Source: Xiphydria camelus
Lineage: Eukaryota; Arthropoda; Insecta; Hymenoptera; Xiphydriidae
Direction: 5' to 3'
Assembly (NCBI GenBank): GCA_963678675.1
Contig: OY783191.1
Location: 29,408,955-29,472,954, forward strand
Length of the DNA stretch: 64,000 bases
A program made the position numbers and the translations under genes. Shown one piece after another: positions 42,581 through 53,462 of this stretch. A model generated the notes under the pieces. That model was given only the letters and a program-made list of their open reading frames with translations. It was not told the origin of the DNA and ran no database searches. Positions within the stretch are counted from its first letter, which is position 1. Each line of letters starts with the position of its first letter.

Positions 42581-43873
42581 TTCTCCGATCATTTTCCGTT
42601 CAATCATTTCAAAAAGTTCGTGAGTGTGTTGAAGTGCGACTGAAGGAATTCACTGAACGTAATAGACTTGAAACTGTATGTAGACAAGTGCCAGTGGATC
42701 TCAATGTAGATCATGATTTTTACCATCGCTGGTGTTACCAAAAGTTTACGAACATATCAAAAATTACAAAATGTATGCGGCCATCGGGCAATGAAAGCGA
42801 CCCATCAACATCCAAGCAAATCCGCAGATCAGCTCCTACAGGAAATCTATTTCCGAGCGATAGCTGCATTTTTTGCCACAAGAATCAAACATGGATTTCT
42901 TCGAAAAAAAAGTCCGAGTTGCCTACCAAATGTATTACTGAAATCGCGGGGCTGTCCATTATAAAAGCTACAGAAGCGAAAGCAGATGACAAATTGTTAT
43001 GTGAACTCAAAGATCATAATCACTGTCGTAAGGAATACACAAGACATCTTGATAGGCGACCCCATGCCGCTCCAGAAAGTGAGTCACTTGCACAGTAAAA
43101 GGCATTGTAACAAGCATTTGAACATTTAAAGAACTATGTTCAAGAAAGTATCATTGTTGCTGGTAATGTTGAATGCATGGCAATGCTGCGTGAGAGGTAT
43201 TTGTTATTCATGATGGAACATTCACCACAATTTTATAATGAAAACTATAAAACTGACAAATTAAAAGAAAAATTAATAAACCATTTTGGTAATCATATAT
43301 CATTTTGGCAGCCAAACTACAGAAATGAACTTGTGTACTCGTCATGGATACAACGAGGACAAGCCGTAGAAGCTGCATTTGAAGTTGATTCATCAGATAT
43401 GCGAAGAATACAAGAGGCTGCAATGATTTTGAGACGGCATGTCCAGCAGGAATATGAAAATTCATCTGCAATGCCTTGGCCTCCTTCAGCCGAATTCTTG
43501 GCATCAGATGAAACGAAGGCTCCTAATTTACTACGTGAATTTTGTTCGTATGTAACAAGCAAGAAACCACTGCAAGCTGCGAATGACAAAGTTGAACGCA
43601 CAGTGAAATCCTTTGCACAGGATTTATGCTATAGCATTACTAATGGTAAATGGAAAATGGCGAAGCATTAGAGTTTAGGAATGACTATAAGGCACCTTAC
43701 AGGAAGAGCAAAACTAGTAACCTTGGTAAATAGATATGGTCATTGTGTGATACTCACACTTGCTTGAGTTACAGACTGCTATGTGCAACAAAATAAAGTG
43801 CAATGATGAACTTCTTCCTTCAAATATATCTACAACATTGTGTCGTACTTGTGTTGGGATAATGTGTGTGTAG
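42581..43873 (+). pseudogene. Decayed N-terminal half of an Academ/XPG-type transposon protein
   Basis: A run of plus-strand frames reads as a relative of the large minus-strand transposon protein at 56-61 kb. It starts with VRECVEVRLKEFTERNRLE and HDFYHRWCYQKFTN (end of a first zinc-finger-like module), then SCIFCHKNQTW ... HNHCRKEYTRH (a second CxxC...HxxC module). Stops at about 43,096 and 43,108 interrupt it. It resumes with AFEHLKNYVQESII, MLRERYLLFMM and AQDLCYSITNGKWKMAKH, meets a stop at 43,669, and continues SLGMTIRHLTGRAKLVTL then NRYGHC. A last shifted piece (LELQTAMCNKIKCNDELLPS) ends near 43,873. The KMAKH-SLGMTIRHLTGRAKLVTL stretch parallels KPAKHVTLGLAIKSLTSSRK (residues 118-137) of the larger copy. 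The transposase core and nuclease parts are missing here. Confidence 0.75.
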
Positions 43874-44324
43874 TAGAGAGGTAGTTAGAGGGTTACATAG
43901 TGACACATCGAAAGAGATTATAATTGAGGATCTACAAGAGTAAATTTACAATACATATTATGACTTTACGATATTTTATTATAAGTTTACAATGCTCATT
44001 ATGATTTTTCTATACATTCCCTATGAAATTTGTGTCTTCGTATCGAAATTGACAGTAATTTTATCATACTTTCATGTTGGCTTCCAGCACACGTGTGAAT
44101 TCACAACAGAAATTTCTAGTTGTGCATGTTAGTTATTACAAGTAAATATTATATCATTAAAATCCGTTAAAATTGAACATTTTTATCTCGCGATACAATC
44201 CAATTTGCAATCATTTGCAGATACCCCAGTCCTATAAGCTTTCAGCGACCAGAGATTCGATTTGACGGTATTCTAAAATCCTTTCTACTTCTGAACGAGC
44301 ACTTAAAAAGTATTGGATCATTCC
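43874..44324. other. AT-rich stretch, nothing recognised
   Basis: No open frame of note, no inverted repeat and no similarity to the neighbouring elements was found. It may be degenerate remainder of the transposon copy to its left. Confidence 0.4.
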
Positions 44325-45563
44325 ATGTCAAATCTATCACCTCTTGGAGCAAATTTTCAATTTTCTTAAATTTTGGATATGTTGTTATTGATTGCATTGC
44401 AAATACATGTATCAAATGATTTTTTTAAGTTTTGAAAAATATAAATGTTATAAAACTTGACAATATTTTAATCAATTAGTTTTAAAAAATCATAGCATTA
44501 AGAACAAAAATCGCAGCTTAATGAAATTTGGCATACTTATGCGAATACGCCTTTATTTTGCACACAAAATAAGAAACATGCAAAAATTAATGGTTTTTAC
44601 TTTTTAAATCAAATAATTTTGTAAGCCCCTTTTTTCGAGTCTCTTACAACTTTTTAAAAATCTTTAAAACATTAGTATTTAGCTATACCTACTCATCCTT
44701 AGTCTACTCTTCATTACCTAGGGCCGTATTCCCACCTGCATAACTACTCGTACGTACCACGTAAAGGTACTTTCAAAATCCATATTGTTAAACAATTGAA
44801 ATTATTTACAACATTTTCTACCATCAATAACGTGAGCAAGTCTTGATTACAATACATGTTTTTAAGTTACTTATTGTGTGGTTAATTCTATGAATATTGA
44901 AGGTGAGGTAAGAGGAAGGGGTACAGTTATCGACACTCGACAGTTATCGATACCATCAGATAATAAATGCATTAAATAGAAAGAGATAGAGATATATCAA
45001 TGACTGAAAATTTCGTCTATTTAAGGTGTCAATAACTCTACCGCTTACCCTAACACCACTCTAGGTAGTGAAGGGTAGACTGAAGACGAGTAGCCGCACG
45101 CGAGAACTGCCAACAACAGAACTTTCAAAGCAACACTTTGCGGTACTTTTAAAACAATTACAAATTTATTTATAAAGTGACCGCATTTTTCAGTCGATGA
45201 CCAGAAAGTACATGGGTGTGGCTATACATACTAATTTTTGTTTTCAGATTTTAAGAAAGTGGCGAGATCCGAAAAAAAGGGATTTAAAAAATAATTCGTT
45301 AAATAAAGTACGAATTATTAATTTGTCGAGTTTTTATTTTTCGTACAAAATCCATTATTTAAACTGCAATTATAGTTCTTAATGCTATGATTTTTTGAAA
45401 CAAATTGATTCCATAATTTACAAGTGTTATAACCTTATGATATTTAAATGTTTTCAACATTTTTAACAATCGTTTGACATACGTGTTTACAATTCAACTA
45501 ATAACAACATATCCAAATTTGAAGAAAATTGAAAATTTGCTCCGGAAGATGATAGATTTGGCA
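44325..45563. mobile_element. Palindromic (fold-back) element with ~210-bp arms
   Basis: The left arm begins atgtcaaatctatcac (about 44,325) and runs through gagcaaattttcaattttct, ttggatatgttgttatt and aaaaaatcatagcattaag to about 44,535. The right arm (about 45,345-45,563) is its reverse complement with scattered changes: cttaatgctatgattttttg, aataacaacatatccaa, agaaaattgaaaatttgctc, gatgatagatttggca. Arm divergence suggests an old insertion. No transposase is encoded. It holds a second element at 44,690-45,096. Confidence 0.8.
44690..45096. mobile_element. Nested inverted-repeat element
   Basis: The left terminus reads ctactcatccttagtctact and continues cttcattacctaggg. The right terminus reads actctaggtagtgaaggg and continues tagactgaagacgagtag, its near-perfect reverse complement over about 35 bp. 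It sits inside the loop of the larger palindrome, so it inserted later or forms its core. Confidence 0.7.
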
Positions 45564-45579
45564 TCAAATGACTATTGTT

Positions 45580-47505
45580 TAATTCATCTAGCCGCGTAAG
45601 GCGCGTGCGTCGTCAATCGCAACTGAAAGCCGGCATCGTCTGATTGCGAACGTGCAGACGCCAACTGGAAGCAACAGTTGGGTAGTGGGTGGGAGCAGGA
45701 GGGAGGGCGAAGTGGAGACGCGCGTAGAGGCAGACGGTCATGCGTGATATCCGATGTTATAGTCCAGCCGAGGAACGTAGTCTCGTCGAAACGACGTCCA
45801 ATGTCGGTCGCGTACGCGTCTCCGATCGTCACGCTTGGCGTATAAGTCAGAGAGATTGCGCGTACCGATTAATCGTGAGAAATAAGCAGGTTTACGAAGT
45901 TCCTTCGGTTTCGAAACATTATAAACAAAGGACACGTAAATTTAAATAGGGGGAAGTACGGCGACGCGAGGGACAATGGGGATAAAAAGAAGAGAGTAAC
46001 GGTCGCGTGTTTGGAGGAGCGAACCGGCAGCTACTGTACGTGATAAATCGACAAAAGGGCGGGAGAGAGTGCGACAATTTGAACTTCAAAAGTGTCCGCG
46101 GAGGAGGAAAGAGAGACAGAGAGAGCAGGCCGGCTTACGATCGATTCGCGAGAACGATCCACGGATCGCTCCGAATCGTCATCGTCTACTCAAAGTGATC
46201 CAAAGTGCCCTTTCGAAAAACATTTCTTAATCTCCTTCTTTAAAAAAAAATAAGATACCTTCGAAACTCTTTATATCGAGTGCTTTCTGACAGTCTAATC
46301 TGCTTTCTGTCATCATCGTCTAAATTCAGAGAATCGCAAGAGAGTGGAGAGAGCGTTGTATTCGAAACGTCCCGACGATTCGCGATCGATCGATTGATCA
46401 TAAATGGAAAGTATTCCGCGTCGCGATCGAAATCTTAGTACAGTTTCCGTATTTACGGATATTATCTCGGACTTATTTTCCGAGGAACAATCTTAAACAT
46501 CAAAGTGACAGGGAGAGAAAGAGAGGGAGATAAAGATATCGATATATACGTATAATATAAATAGTACAGGACAGTACGCACGCGCCTACAATAAATAACT
46601 TCGAAGATAAGTAGCTATACGTAAACGGTATAACTTCGAGCGACAAGACGAAAATAAAGCACTCGAACGTTTATGCTTCCGTCGACGGCGACGCGTCATT
46701 GATGCTACTGGAGCGCGAAGTGGTAAAACGAGTCCAGGTGTGAATAACAAGTGTCGAGGAGGTTGACGAGGACTTTGCATCACTACAATGGATCCTCGAT
46801 TGATCTCCCTAGCTAATTAAAGAAATTCTTCCGCGAATAGTTTTACCATAAAGACATCAATAGGAGAAATATAAAGAGAAACTATAGTTGATAAATCTCG
46901 CAATTGATTCCTTTTGAAGGAAATATAAAAGTTATGATCGCGCAGCGGAAGAGTGAGATGAACTAATAATTTCAGACTTATCGACTCTCTCGCGGAGAAA
47001 ACTTTCTATAGAAAAGTGAAACTGTGAAGAAAACTTCCCGTGAAAAGCGTGGCATTTCGAGTGAACGCGGTCAATCCGCTCGGTGAGTCTTCGGAAAGTT
47101 TTTAAAAAATCTTTCAAAACTCCGGGCGCAGCGTCATGGGGAGTGCTTTACAATTTGGCTGTCGGCCCTCGAGAAAATTCTGAAGGAACTTCTCCGCGAA
47201 CGGAGGGGGGCGTTGCGAGTGGATGTATTCATACCATCTGAATTGATTTTCGAGATCTTTCGAAAACTCGTCGAAGTGCTTTCCGTGAATATTTGGCCCG
47301 AAAGCTGTCGTCGAGAGTCGTTGATCGATTTGATTATGCGTGACCGAAAAGACTTCTCGAAAAAGGAATTACATTAAGCATATATCGAAGAGCGAAGTTC
47401 ATTTCGAAAAGGGTTACGAAGCGTTTCTTTCTCGAAGGAGGCATCGCTGATATCTCGGTCGGACGACCCGCTCTGAAGGCGGGAGGAAGTAGCGTGTTTC
47501 TGGTT
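45580..47505 (+). other. CpG-rich, repeat-poor region; candidate promoter and long 5' leader of a host gene
   Basis: Composition changes sharply at about 45,590. CpG dinucleotides become frequent, purine-rich runs appear (gggagggcgaagtggagacg, gagagacagagagagcagg), and inverted repeats vanish for nearly 2 kb. Many short upstream frames occur but none looks like a conserved protein. At its right end an open frame (from a stop at 47,341) leads through an ATG into a consensus splice donor at 47,536. I infer a promoter plus a long 5' untranslated leader of a host gene transcribed to the right. I cannot locate a start site, and the call rests on composition and the splice donor only. Confidence 0.35.
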
Positions 47506-47535
47506 ATGAAAGACTCCAGTAAAGCCGGCGAAATG
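47506..47535 (+). CDS. Putative first coding exon (MKDSSKAGEM)
   Basis: The ATG at 47,506 opens the frame MKDSSKAGEM, and directly after the tenth codon the sequence is GTGAGTAATG, a strong match to the insect splice donor consensus (phase 0). The frame is open upstream to a stop at 47,341. A very short first coding exon behind a long leader is common in insect regulatory genes. I do not recognise the protein. No matching acceptor exon is evident in the window, so the rest of the gene would lie beyond a long intron. It could also be a chance ATG-donor pair. Confidence 0.35.
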
Positions 47536-47794
47536 GTGAGTAATGACTTTTTCGTAACTCCTTCTGAGAAACGGAAGAAATTTTTAACTTCCGTGAAATG
47601 GCTACAGGATATAGAAGTTTCGAGGGTCCATATGAGTCGCCTTGGCTGAATGGTTTCGATCGATCTTTTCCAGGAGCGCCATTCTGTGCAGATGACCGAC
47701 TATTCTCGACGTCGTTGCGCACACTTTTGTTGTCTTTTAAAAAGTTTGTGCAATGATATCGACTCTAGTTACTGTCGGTCGCACTGAGAGGAAA

Positions 47795-48228
47795 ACTTGA
47801 TTGATTTGATTAAAATACAATATCGAATTCAATCAATAGTATTTAGATAGCTATACAAATCTAATTCTATGAGAGCATATTTATTTGATTCGAACAAATG
47901 TCGATTTTGATTAAAATACTACTCGATTCAATCAATGATATTTATATACTTATATAATAATAGTTATTCATTGGATTGAGTAGTAATTTAATCAAAATCG
48001 GCATTCATTTGAATCAAATAACTATGTTCATACAGAATTAGATTTATGTAGATATCTAAATATTACCTATTGAATTCAGTATAGCATTTTAATCAAATCA
48101 ATATTAATTTGAATCAAATAACTATGCTCTTATAGAATTAGATTTCTATAGATATTTAAATATAATTGATTGAATTCAACGTAGTATTTTTATCAAATCG
48201 ATATTAATTTGAATCAAACAAATATGTT
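47795..48228. repeat. Inverted arrangement of a ~135-bp AT-rich repeat (about four copies)
   Basis: Two partial units read left to right (attgatttgattaaaatac, atcgaattcaatcaatagta, aatctaattctatgagagca, ttatttgattcgaacaaa). After a centre near 47,955, two units read as their reverse complement (tttgaatcaaataactatg, cagaattagattta, tattgaattcagtatagc). The right-hand pair is a direct tandem with an offset of about 135 bp. No coding potential is seen. Confidence 0.7.
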
Positions 48229-48373
48229 CTCAGAACTATTGAATCTTCACATTTATATTAATTTTTTAATACTTTGTCCAATCGAGCAAGTTTTTCTCGC
48301 AATGTGTTTGTACGAAATGATATGCTTCAGAGCTCGCTGCGTAGAACCCGAGGTTCTTGACAAAGACAAATTT

Positions 48374-48538
48374 TACGTTCGAGGGTCGAGAGTTTTGTTG
48401 CTCTATTTGCCGTCGATCGTAGTACAATCGATTGACTTCGACGAAAAATTACCGTTAGCTCTTAGAATAACGTCGAAGCTAATCAATTGTACTGCGATCG
48501 ATAGTAAATAAAGAAACAAAACCCTCGACTTTCGAGTG
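48374..48538. mobile_element. Hairpin MITE with ~70-bp arms
   Basis: The left arm acgttcgagggtcgagag, ttttgttgctctattt, cgatcgtagtacaatcgatt, gacttcgacg is matched by the right arm cgtcgaagctaatcaattgt, actgcgatcg, aaataaagaaacaaaa, ccctcgactttcgagtg. The loop is about 18 bp. A 100-residue open frame across it (48,209-48,511) arises from the hairpin and shows no protein family features. Confidence 0.7.
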
Positions 48539-48686
48539 AATAAACTTTATCTTCAACGATACCTTCGAAGCTTTACACAATGACTTCAGAAGCGCTATAT
48601 TTTATATGAAAAGAAAAATATATCAGAGCATAATCTTTTTGATGAATACCTTTTCTTATTCATTAAATTGCGTCTATAATATATAT

Positions 48687-49320
48687 GTACAGACTGGACT
48701 AGAAATACTTTCCTGAAAGGTAGGTTAAAATAAAAGTAGGAAGAAATTAATTAGGTGCGATATGGCACTTCTTTGAGAGTTAGAGGAGGAAAAATAAAAT
48801 AAAATCCGAGTAGATGAAAATTATTTGTTATTACTTAAATCGAAGTCGCTTCGGGAGTTTTCGACCATTATTGATAAATATTATAAATTCGTAATTGTAT
48901 CCTCTGAGCAGGAGCGACTATCCTTATTGCATAAAAAATGAACGAAAACTCCGAAAGCTCACCTTTAAGGTAAATCGACAATGCTGATTTTGAAAGAAAA
49001 CAATTAAAAAATTTTAACTTTATCCCATGAGCCGGGATGACCATCCCTATTGCGAAAAATTGTTAAAAATTCCGAAACTCCTGGAGCTACTTCGATACAA
49101 ATAATTTTCATCCACTCGGAATTTAACATTGGAGCTCCATAAGATCGGACTTCGTTACTGAAGGGGTTGAATCACATTGCATTATCGCTGCTACCGATGT
49201 TTGCTCAAAAACTTACATCCCTTTTCTAATTTTCTGAAAAAGCACCAATCGTATTTAATAATTCCTTCTTATTTTTATTTCAATTTACTTTTAGAATAGT
49301 ATTTCTGGTCCAGTCTGTAC
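48687..49320. mobile_element. Miniature inverted-repeat element, ~634 bp
   Basis: The left end reads gtacagactggactagaaat and continues with related sequence for about 75 bp. The right end is its reverse complement (atttctggtccagtctgtac), continuing similarly with scattered mismatches. A second internal pair is visible: ccgagtagatgaaaattatt against aataattttcatccactcgg, and gcaggagcgactatcctt against its weak partner near 49,030. There is no coding capacity. Confidence 0.75.
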
Positions 49321-49466
49321 GTCGCCGGCTCATGGTAAAATGCGGCTTTTCATGGAAAGCCTAGGCATTTCATGAAATACTTATAGATAGGATAAAATCT
49401 ATATGATACACGATCGGTCAAGGTCTTTACAAAATTACCTTCAAAATTAACTTCCTAGGTTATTAA

Positions 49467-49538
49467 GTGTACAACTTTGCTTCCGCCGTTTTTCTCGTAA
49501 GCCATCTATAGGAAAACAGCAGAGGCAAAGTTGTACAC
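49467..49538. repeat. Short hairpin (25-bp arms)
   Basis: The arm gtgtacaactttgcttccgc pairs with gcagaggcaaagttgtacac around a loop containing ctcgtaagccatctatagg. Weaker symmetry extends outward (cctaggttattaa against ctattatcacttgg). It may be a remnant of a small inverted-repeat element. Confidence 0.6.
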
Positions 49539-49540
49539 CT

Positions 49541-50200
49541 ATTATCACTTGGAAGGCTGCGCCCCCCGGACTCTCACTCTAACCCACCAAACCTAACTCA
49601 TACCCAGCCAGAGCCATTAAATAAATGAGGCACTTCACGAAAAGCCTAGTCAAATCGTGTATCACGTGAATTTTGCACCAACCGCCGACACTTCGTGTGT
49701 GTGTGATAGGCCTATACATTTTTTACGAAATATATTACACCACGAACCCCTACGATATATAATATGTACATAAGAATATATTCGAATATGTAACTTTGTT
49801 CGTTATATTATTTTTATAATATAATATATAAAAGAATATATTAAAATATCTTCTTTCTTACATTAGTTATACTAATTTCATCAGTTACATCAATTTATTA
49901 TTTTTCCTCTATAAGAGCAGTAAAAATAACAGCCAAGCGAAAAAACAAGTAAACTAACACACTCTCATGTACTGTATTACATTGCAATAGATTTCAATAC
50001 CTGGAATTTCAGGAGAATTAATTTCCAAATATATTAATTACGAAAATACAACATACCGATCATCTATGTGATCGAATTAAACTCGAAGGTAATTATTTAG
50101 AATCTTTTTATCTACTATTCGAAGAAACGAATTGTAGAATTCTAATCACTTTAATGTACATCGAAGTCCCCTTGAGAATCTCAGTTAAACGCATCGATGT
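49541..50200. other. AT-rich non-coding stretch, nothing recognised
   Basis: It contains a TA-rich microsatellite-like run at about 49,740-49,860 and one short GC-rich island (ggaaggctgcgccccccgga near 49,550). No open frame, RNA gene or inverted repeat of note is present. Confidence 0.4.
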
Positions 50201-50207
50201 TGACAAA

Positions 50208-50271
50208 TGAGCCGTTGAAAGCCAGAATGGTCTAAGTCACATTTCATGTAAGCTAAGATTATTTGACTGCA
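50208..50271. repeat. Solo half-copy of the adjacent fold-back element
   Basis: The sequence tgagccgttgaaagccagaa, then tcacatttcatgtaagct and attatttgactgca, repeats the left arm of the hairpin at 50,471-50,705 in direct orientation. Only about 64 bp are shared. Confidence 0.7.
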
Positions 50272-50470
50272 CCGTGTCCAAATTGTTCGAATCTGCAATA
50301 AAAAAGATTAACGAGAAAATCAAATTAGCTGGGCGAATGTTACCGCGATAGGTTTAAATATTGTCACATTCGGTAAATATTTATTGTCCATATGGTCTAG
50401 AATATAACATTCGATACCTACTATATTATAATAATTATTATATTTTTTACCGGGACAGAAAAACCCTATA

Positions 50471-50705
50471 TGAGCCGTTGAAAACCAGAATGGTGTAAAT
50501 CACATTTCATGTAAGCTGAGATTATTTGACTGCAAAGTTAAGTACAATTTGAAAAATCTGTAGATGATACAAACAGATATTTTAAACCGTAAATATCTGT
50601 TTTATATCATCTAGACAAATTTTTCAAATTGTACTTAACTTTGCAGTCAAATAATCTCAGCTTACATGAAATGTGACTTAGGCCATTCTGGCTTTCAACG
50701 TCTCA
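50471..50705. mobile_element. Fold-back MITE with ~110-bp arms and tiny loop
   Basis: The left arm runs tgagccgttgaaaaccagaa ... catttcatgtaagctgag ... ttgactgcaaagttaagtac ... aaacagatattt. The right arm is its reverse complement to tctca at 50,705, with few mismatches (tagatgatacaaac against tttatatcatcta). The two arms nearly meet at 50,590. The high arm identity suggests recent formation or recent activity. The open frame at 50,666-50,875 begins in the arm and is not a gene. Confidence 0.85.
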
Positions 50706-52494
50706 AATATCGATCGTCTCAACAATACGTCCTTTGTGTTCCTTTTCTGCCCCGTCACCATTGCCATCATTACATATTAATATTACTCTCAGCAGATGAA
50801 ATTAAACTATATATTCGCACTCCATCTAATTTCGATTTCAATTTCGTCCTCCTAATTAGGCAAATGGATTCGTGAGTTAACGATTATTTGGCGGGCAAAA
50901 TAAAACAATATCTACAGACATAACAGTCTCTCGACAACAAAATATTCGCGCCTTTAATTAAGAAATTGGATTCTTCGATCTCGATCGTCCTCGAGATAAT
51001 CGGGAGCAATCGAATCTATAGTTAATTTAGATAAAGAATCTGAAGTAGATTTCTTCGATCGACGTTCATAGTTCAAATGGTAAATCTGAACTTCAGTTAA
51101 TCAAGAAATCGAACATTTAAGCGAAAATATCTAAATTTACATAACTTATGTGCAGCATAAGTGAAACTTATTTTTTTTATCATTTCTGTCACAGCGAACT
51201 TGAAAAGAAAGAAGCTTTGTTTTAATATCACGAGTGGCTTGTTTCAAATACTCGTATTACATCAGTTCGCCGAAGGAATAGTTTATTTGGCTTTAATAAA
51301 TGTACTTGTAAATCTGAAAAAATAGATATTTTATGAGGAAAAAAATGTATGTTTATTCAAAACATTTGACTATGCCAAATAAATATGTATCGTAATAATT
51401 GACGAAAATTTTCTCGGCTCAAAAAAATGTACCTATATTTCTTCATATTAGAATGTATATTTGTTAACTACCAATAAACTGTTTCTTTAGAGTTCGAATT
51501 AATTTTCACATCAACACGTATAAAATTGATCGAGGCTCTACTATATCAACAAATAAATACAAAAATATCTTGTAATTAAGATTAAACCAAAGTTAATCGA
51601 CAAAATACTCAAATTTCCAAATTTAAGTCCAATTCTTATCTATATCTTCAAAATCCCTATTGCCATCATTATCTTCATTATATCAGCACAGCGAATATCT
51701 GAGGACACGCGCGCACTCTCCACATCATGAGAGCATCGTGTGGATAATTAAAAAATTGACATTGTCAAGCTCACTCGGCTGCGTTTACAGCAAACACGAT
51801 ATATCTTATCGTCGGTATTATATCAGCTTATCGCGCGATCGTGCGTTTAAAAGTTTTACGCGTTTCGAATTAGAAGAAAGATAAAGAAGAGAGAGAGACA
51901 TAGAGCATCTGGGTGGATCCAACGTCTGAGCATGCAAGGGTGACGAATACGCGGACCGAGATATTATATATCGAATACGGCAAAGTCATGCCGCGAGGAG
52001 CTAACGACAATTTATTAACGCTTGATCCGACCGCGACGCATTTAATTTAACAGAGTCTATTAGATGCTCAGCCTTTTTGGTACAATCAATAAGGCCGCTG
52101 CTATTGCACGCTAAGGGTGGTGACCCTCGATTTATCGTTAGTATGGCCGTGGAAGGTCGATATTGTCGAGAAGGACGCGCGGTACCAGCGCACTTACAAT
52201 TAGATCCGAACGCGCGTGCTAATTCTAACGTGATATAGCTTACGTTTGCTTATCTGAGCTCGCCCAGGCTTTCGAATGTACGCCGTGTCCAAAACGCTTC
52301 CACTTAACCTATATACGAGAGGGTCTTAGTTGCAGTGTCCGAATGCATACCAAAATACTGATAAGAAATACATATGTGACCGTCCACGAAGAAACGGACC
52401 GAGTGTGTCAAAACGTTATTTTCGAGTTAATACCGGAATCGGGTAGTTTGAAGGGTGTCGAATCATATCGTGCCATTCAAAATGTCACAACAAA
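50706..52494. other. Repeat-poor non-coding stretch, possibly intronic
   Basis: Nothing I recognise as an exon, tRNA or transposon. Two subregions (about 51,700-52,000 and 52,020-52,300) are richer in CpG than the rest, for example gaaggacgcgcggtaccagc. They could be regulatory or conserved non-coding sequence if a host gene starts at 47.5 kb. This is inference from composition only. Confidence 0.3.
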
Positions 52495-52740
52495 ATTGTA
52501 AAGTGGCGGGGCTAATTGATCTAAGTGCCAAAAGATTTTTCCCAGGAAAATAAGAAAAACTGCCCATCAGTGAAACCAAACTGATATTTGACCACCTTTT
52601 GACGGCTTATACAACGAAAAGGAAAGCGCATTGGCATCATATAGCTCTGCATTGGTCTTGGCGCATACATCATTTTGTAGAAAAAATCCGAAATCATGGA
52701 ATTTTGGCACTTAGATCAATTAGCCCCGCCACTCTACAAT
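52495..52740. mobile_element. MITE with 40-bp terminal inverted repeats
   Basis: The left terminus attgtaaagtggcggggcta, then attgatctaagtgccaaaa, is matched by the right terminus ttttggcacttagatcaatt, then agccccgccactctacaat, with one mismatch in 39. The ~165-bp interior has no coding capacity. No clear target duplication is visible. Confidence 0.85.
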
Positions 52741-53000
52741 TATTAATACGTGAACGTAGCAATATTTAAAGCAAACAATTCTGTTTCTTTAAACATTTTT
52801 CAGAATAGTAAGATTTCATGCCGGATTCTTATTATACATATTATGTATATTACTATTTAAATGCAGTTATATTCAGAATGCGAAGCCTAACAGAAATTCA
52901 ACTTGGAAATCGTATTCTTTTGAAGAACATTTAAGCGGAAAGAATATCTGTGACTTCCGTCCTTTTTTTTATATAAGATATAACGCTTGAAATATTCCTG

Positions 53001-53460
53001 TACACAGAGAGAAGAGTATATTAATCACTATTATATACTAGATAATAGATTTGACATTTTGGGGAAAGTATTGCGTTCATTGCTTTTCTGTATGACAACA
53101 TATTATGGCATGTTATATCTACGTATGTCAATTGAATCGCTTATTTGAGAAACCTTATACATATGTCCAAAAAATACGTTTTGAGAAAACCAAAGAAAAC
53201 AGTTTTCAGAAAAGATTGAATGTTCACTGTGCAGAGATGAGGATTGACTCTTGTTGGGTTTCTAAAGCAAACGACGGGAAATGGTTTTAAAGCACGATTT
53301 TTAACAAAATGTCAAAATCACATGATTTGGACACATTGGGTTTCTCAAATAAGTGATTCAATTATTGTCGTACAGTAAAGCAATGGACGCAATACTTTCC
53401 CTAAAATGTCAAATCTATTATCTAGTACAACAGTGATTAATATACTCTTCCCTCCGTGTA
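53001..53460. mobile_element. MITE with ~150-bp terminal inverted repeats, possible TA target (Tc1/mariner-type)
   Basis: The left end is tacacagagagaagagtata then ttaatcactattatatacta. The right end is the reverse complement (agtgattaatatactcttcc, ctccgtgta). Inner matches include agataatagatttgacattt with its partner aaatgtcaaatctattatct, and cttatttgagaaacc with ggtttctcaaataag. If TA is the target, the element starts CACAGAGAGAAGAG. The 61-residue frame at 53,105-53,290 lies inside and looks incidental. Confidence 0.8.
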
Positions 53461-53462
53461 GC

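Noticed and set aside
46586..47117. Minus-strand frames in the CpG-rich block
   Set aside because: They are arginine/serine-rich by composition, have no recognisable domain, and the splice signal supports the plus strand.
48209..48511. 100-codon plus-strand frame as a gene
   Set aside because: Most of it lies across a hairpin MITE. No domain or codon pattern supports it.
51900..52330. tRNA or other structured RNA gene in the CpG-richer stretch
   Set aside because: No cloverleaf with A/B box pattern could be built, and no known RNA motif was recognised.
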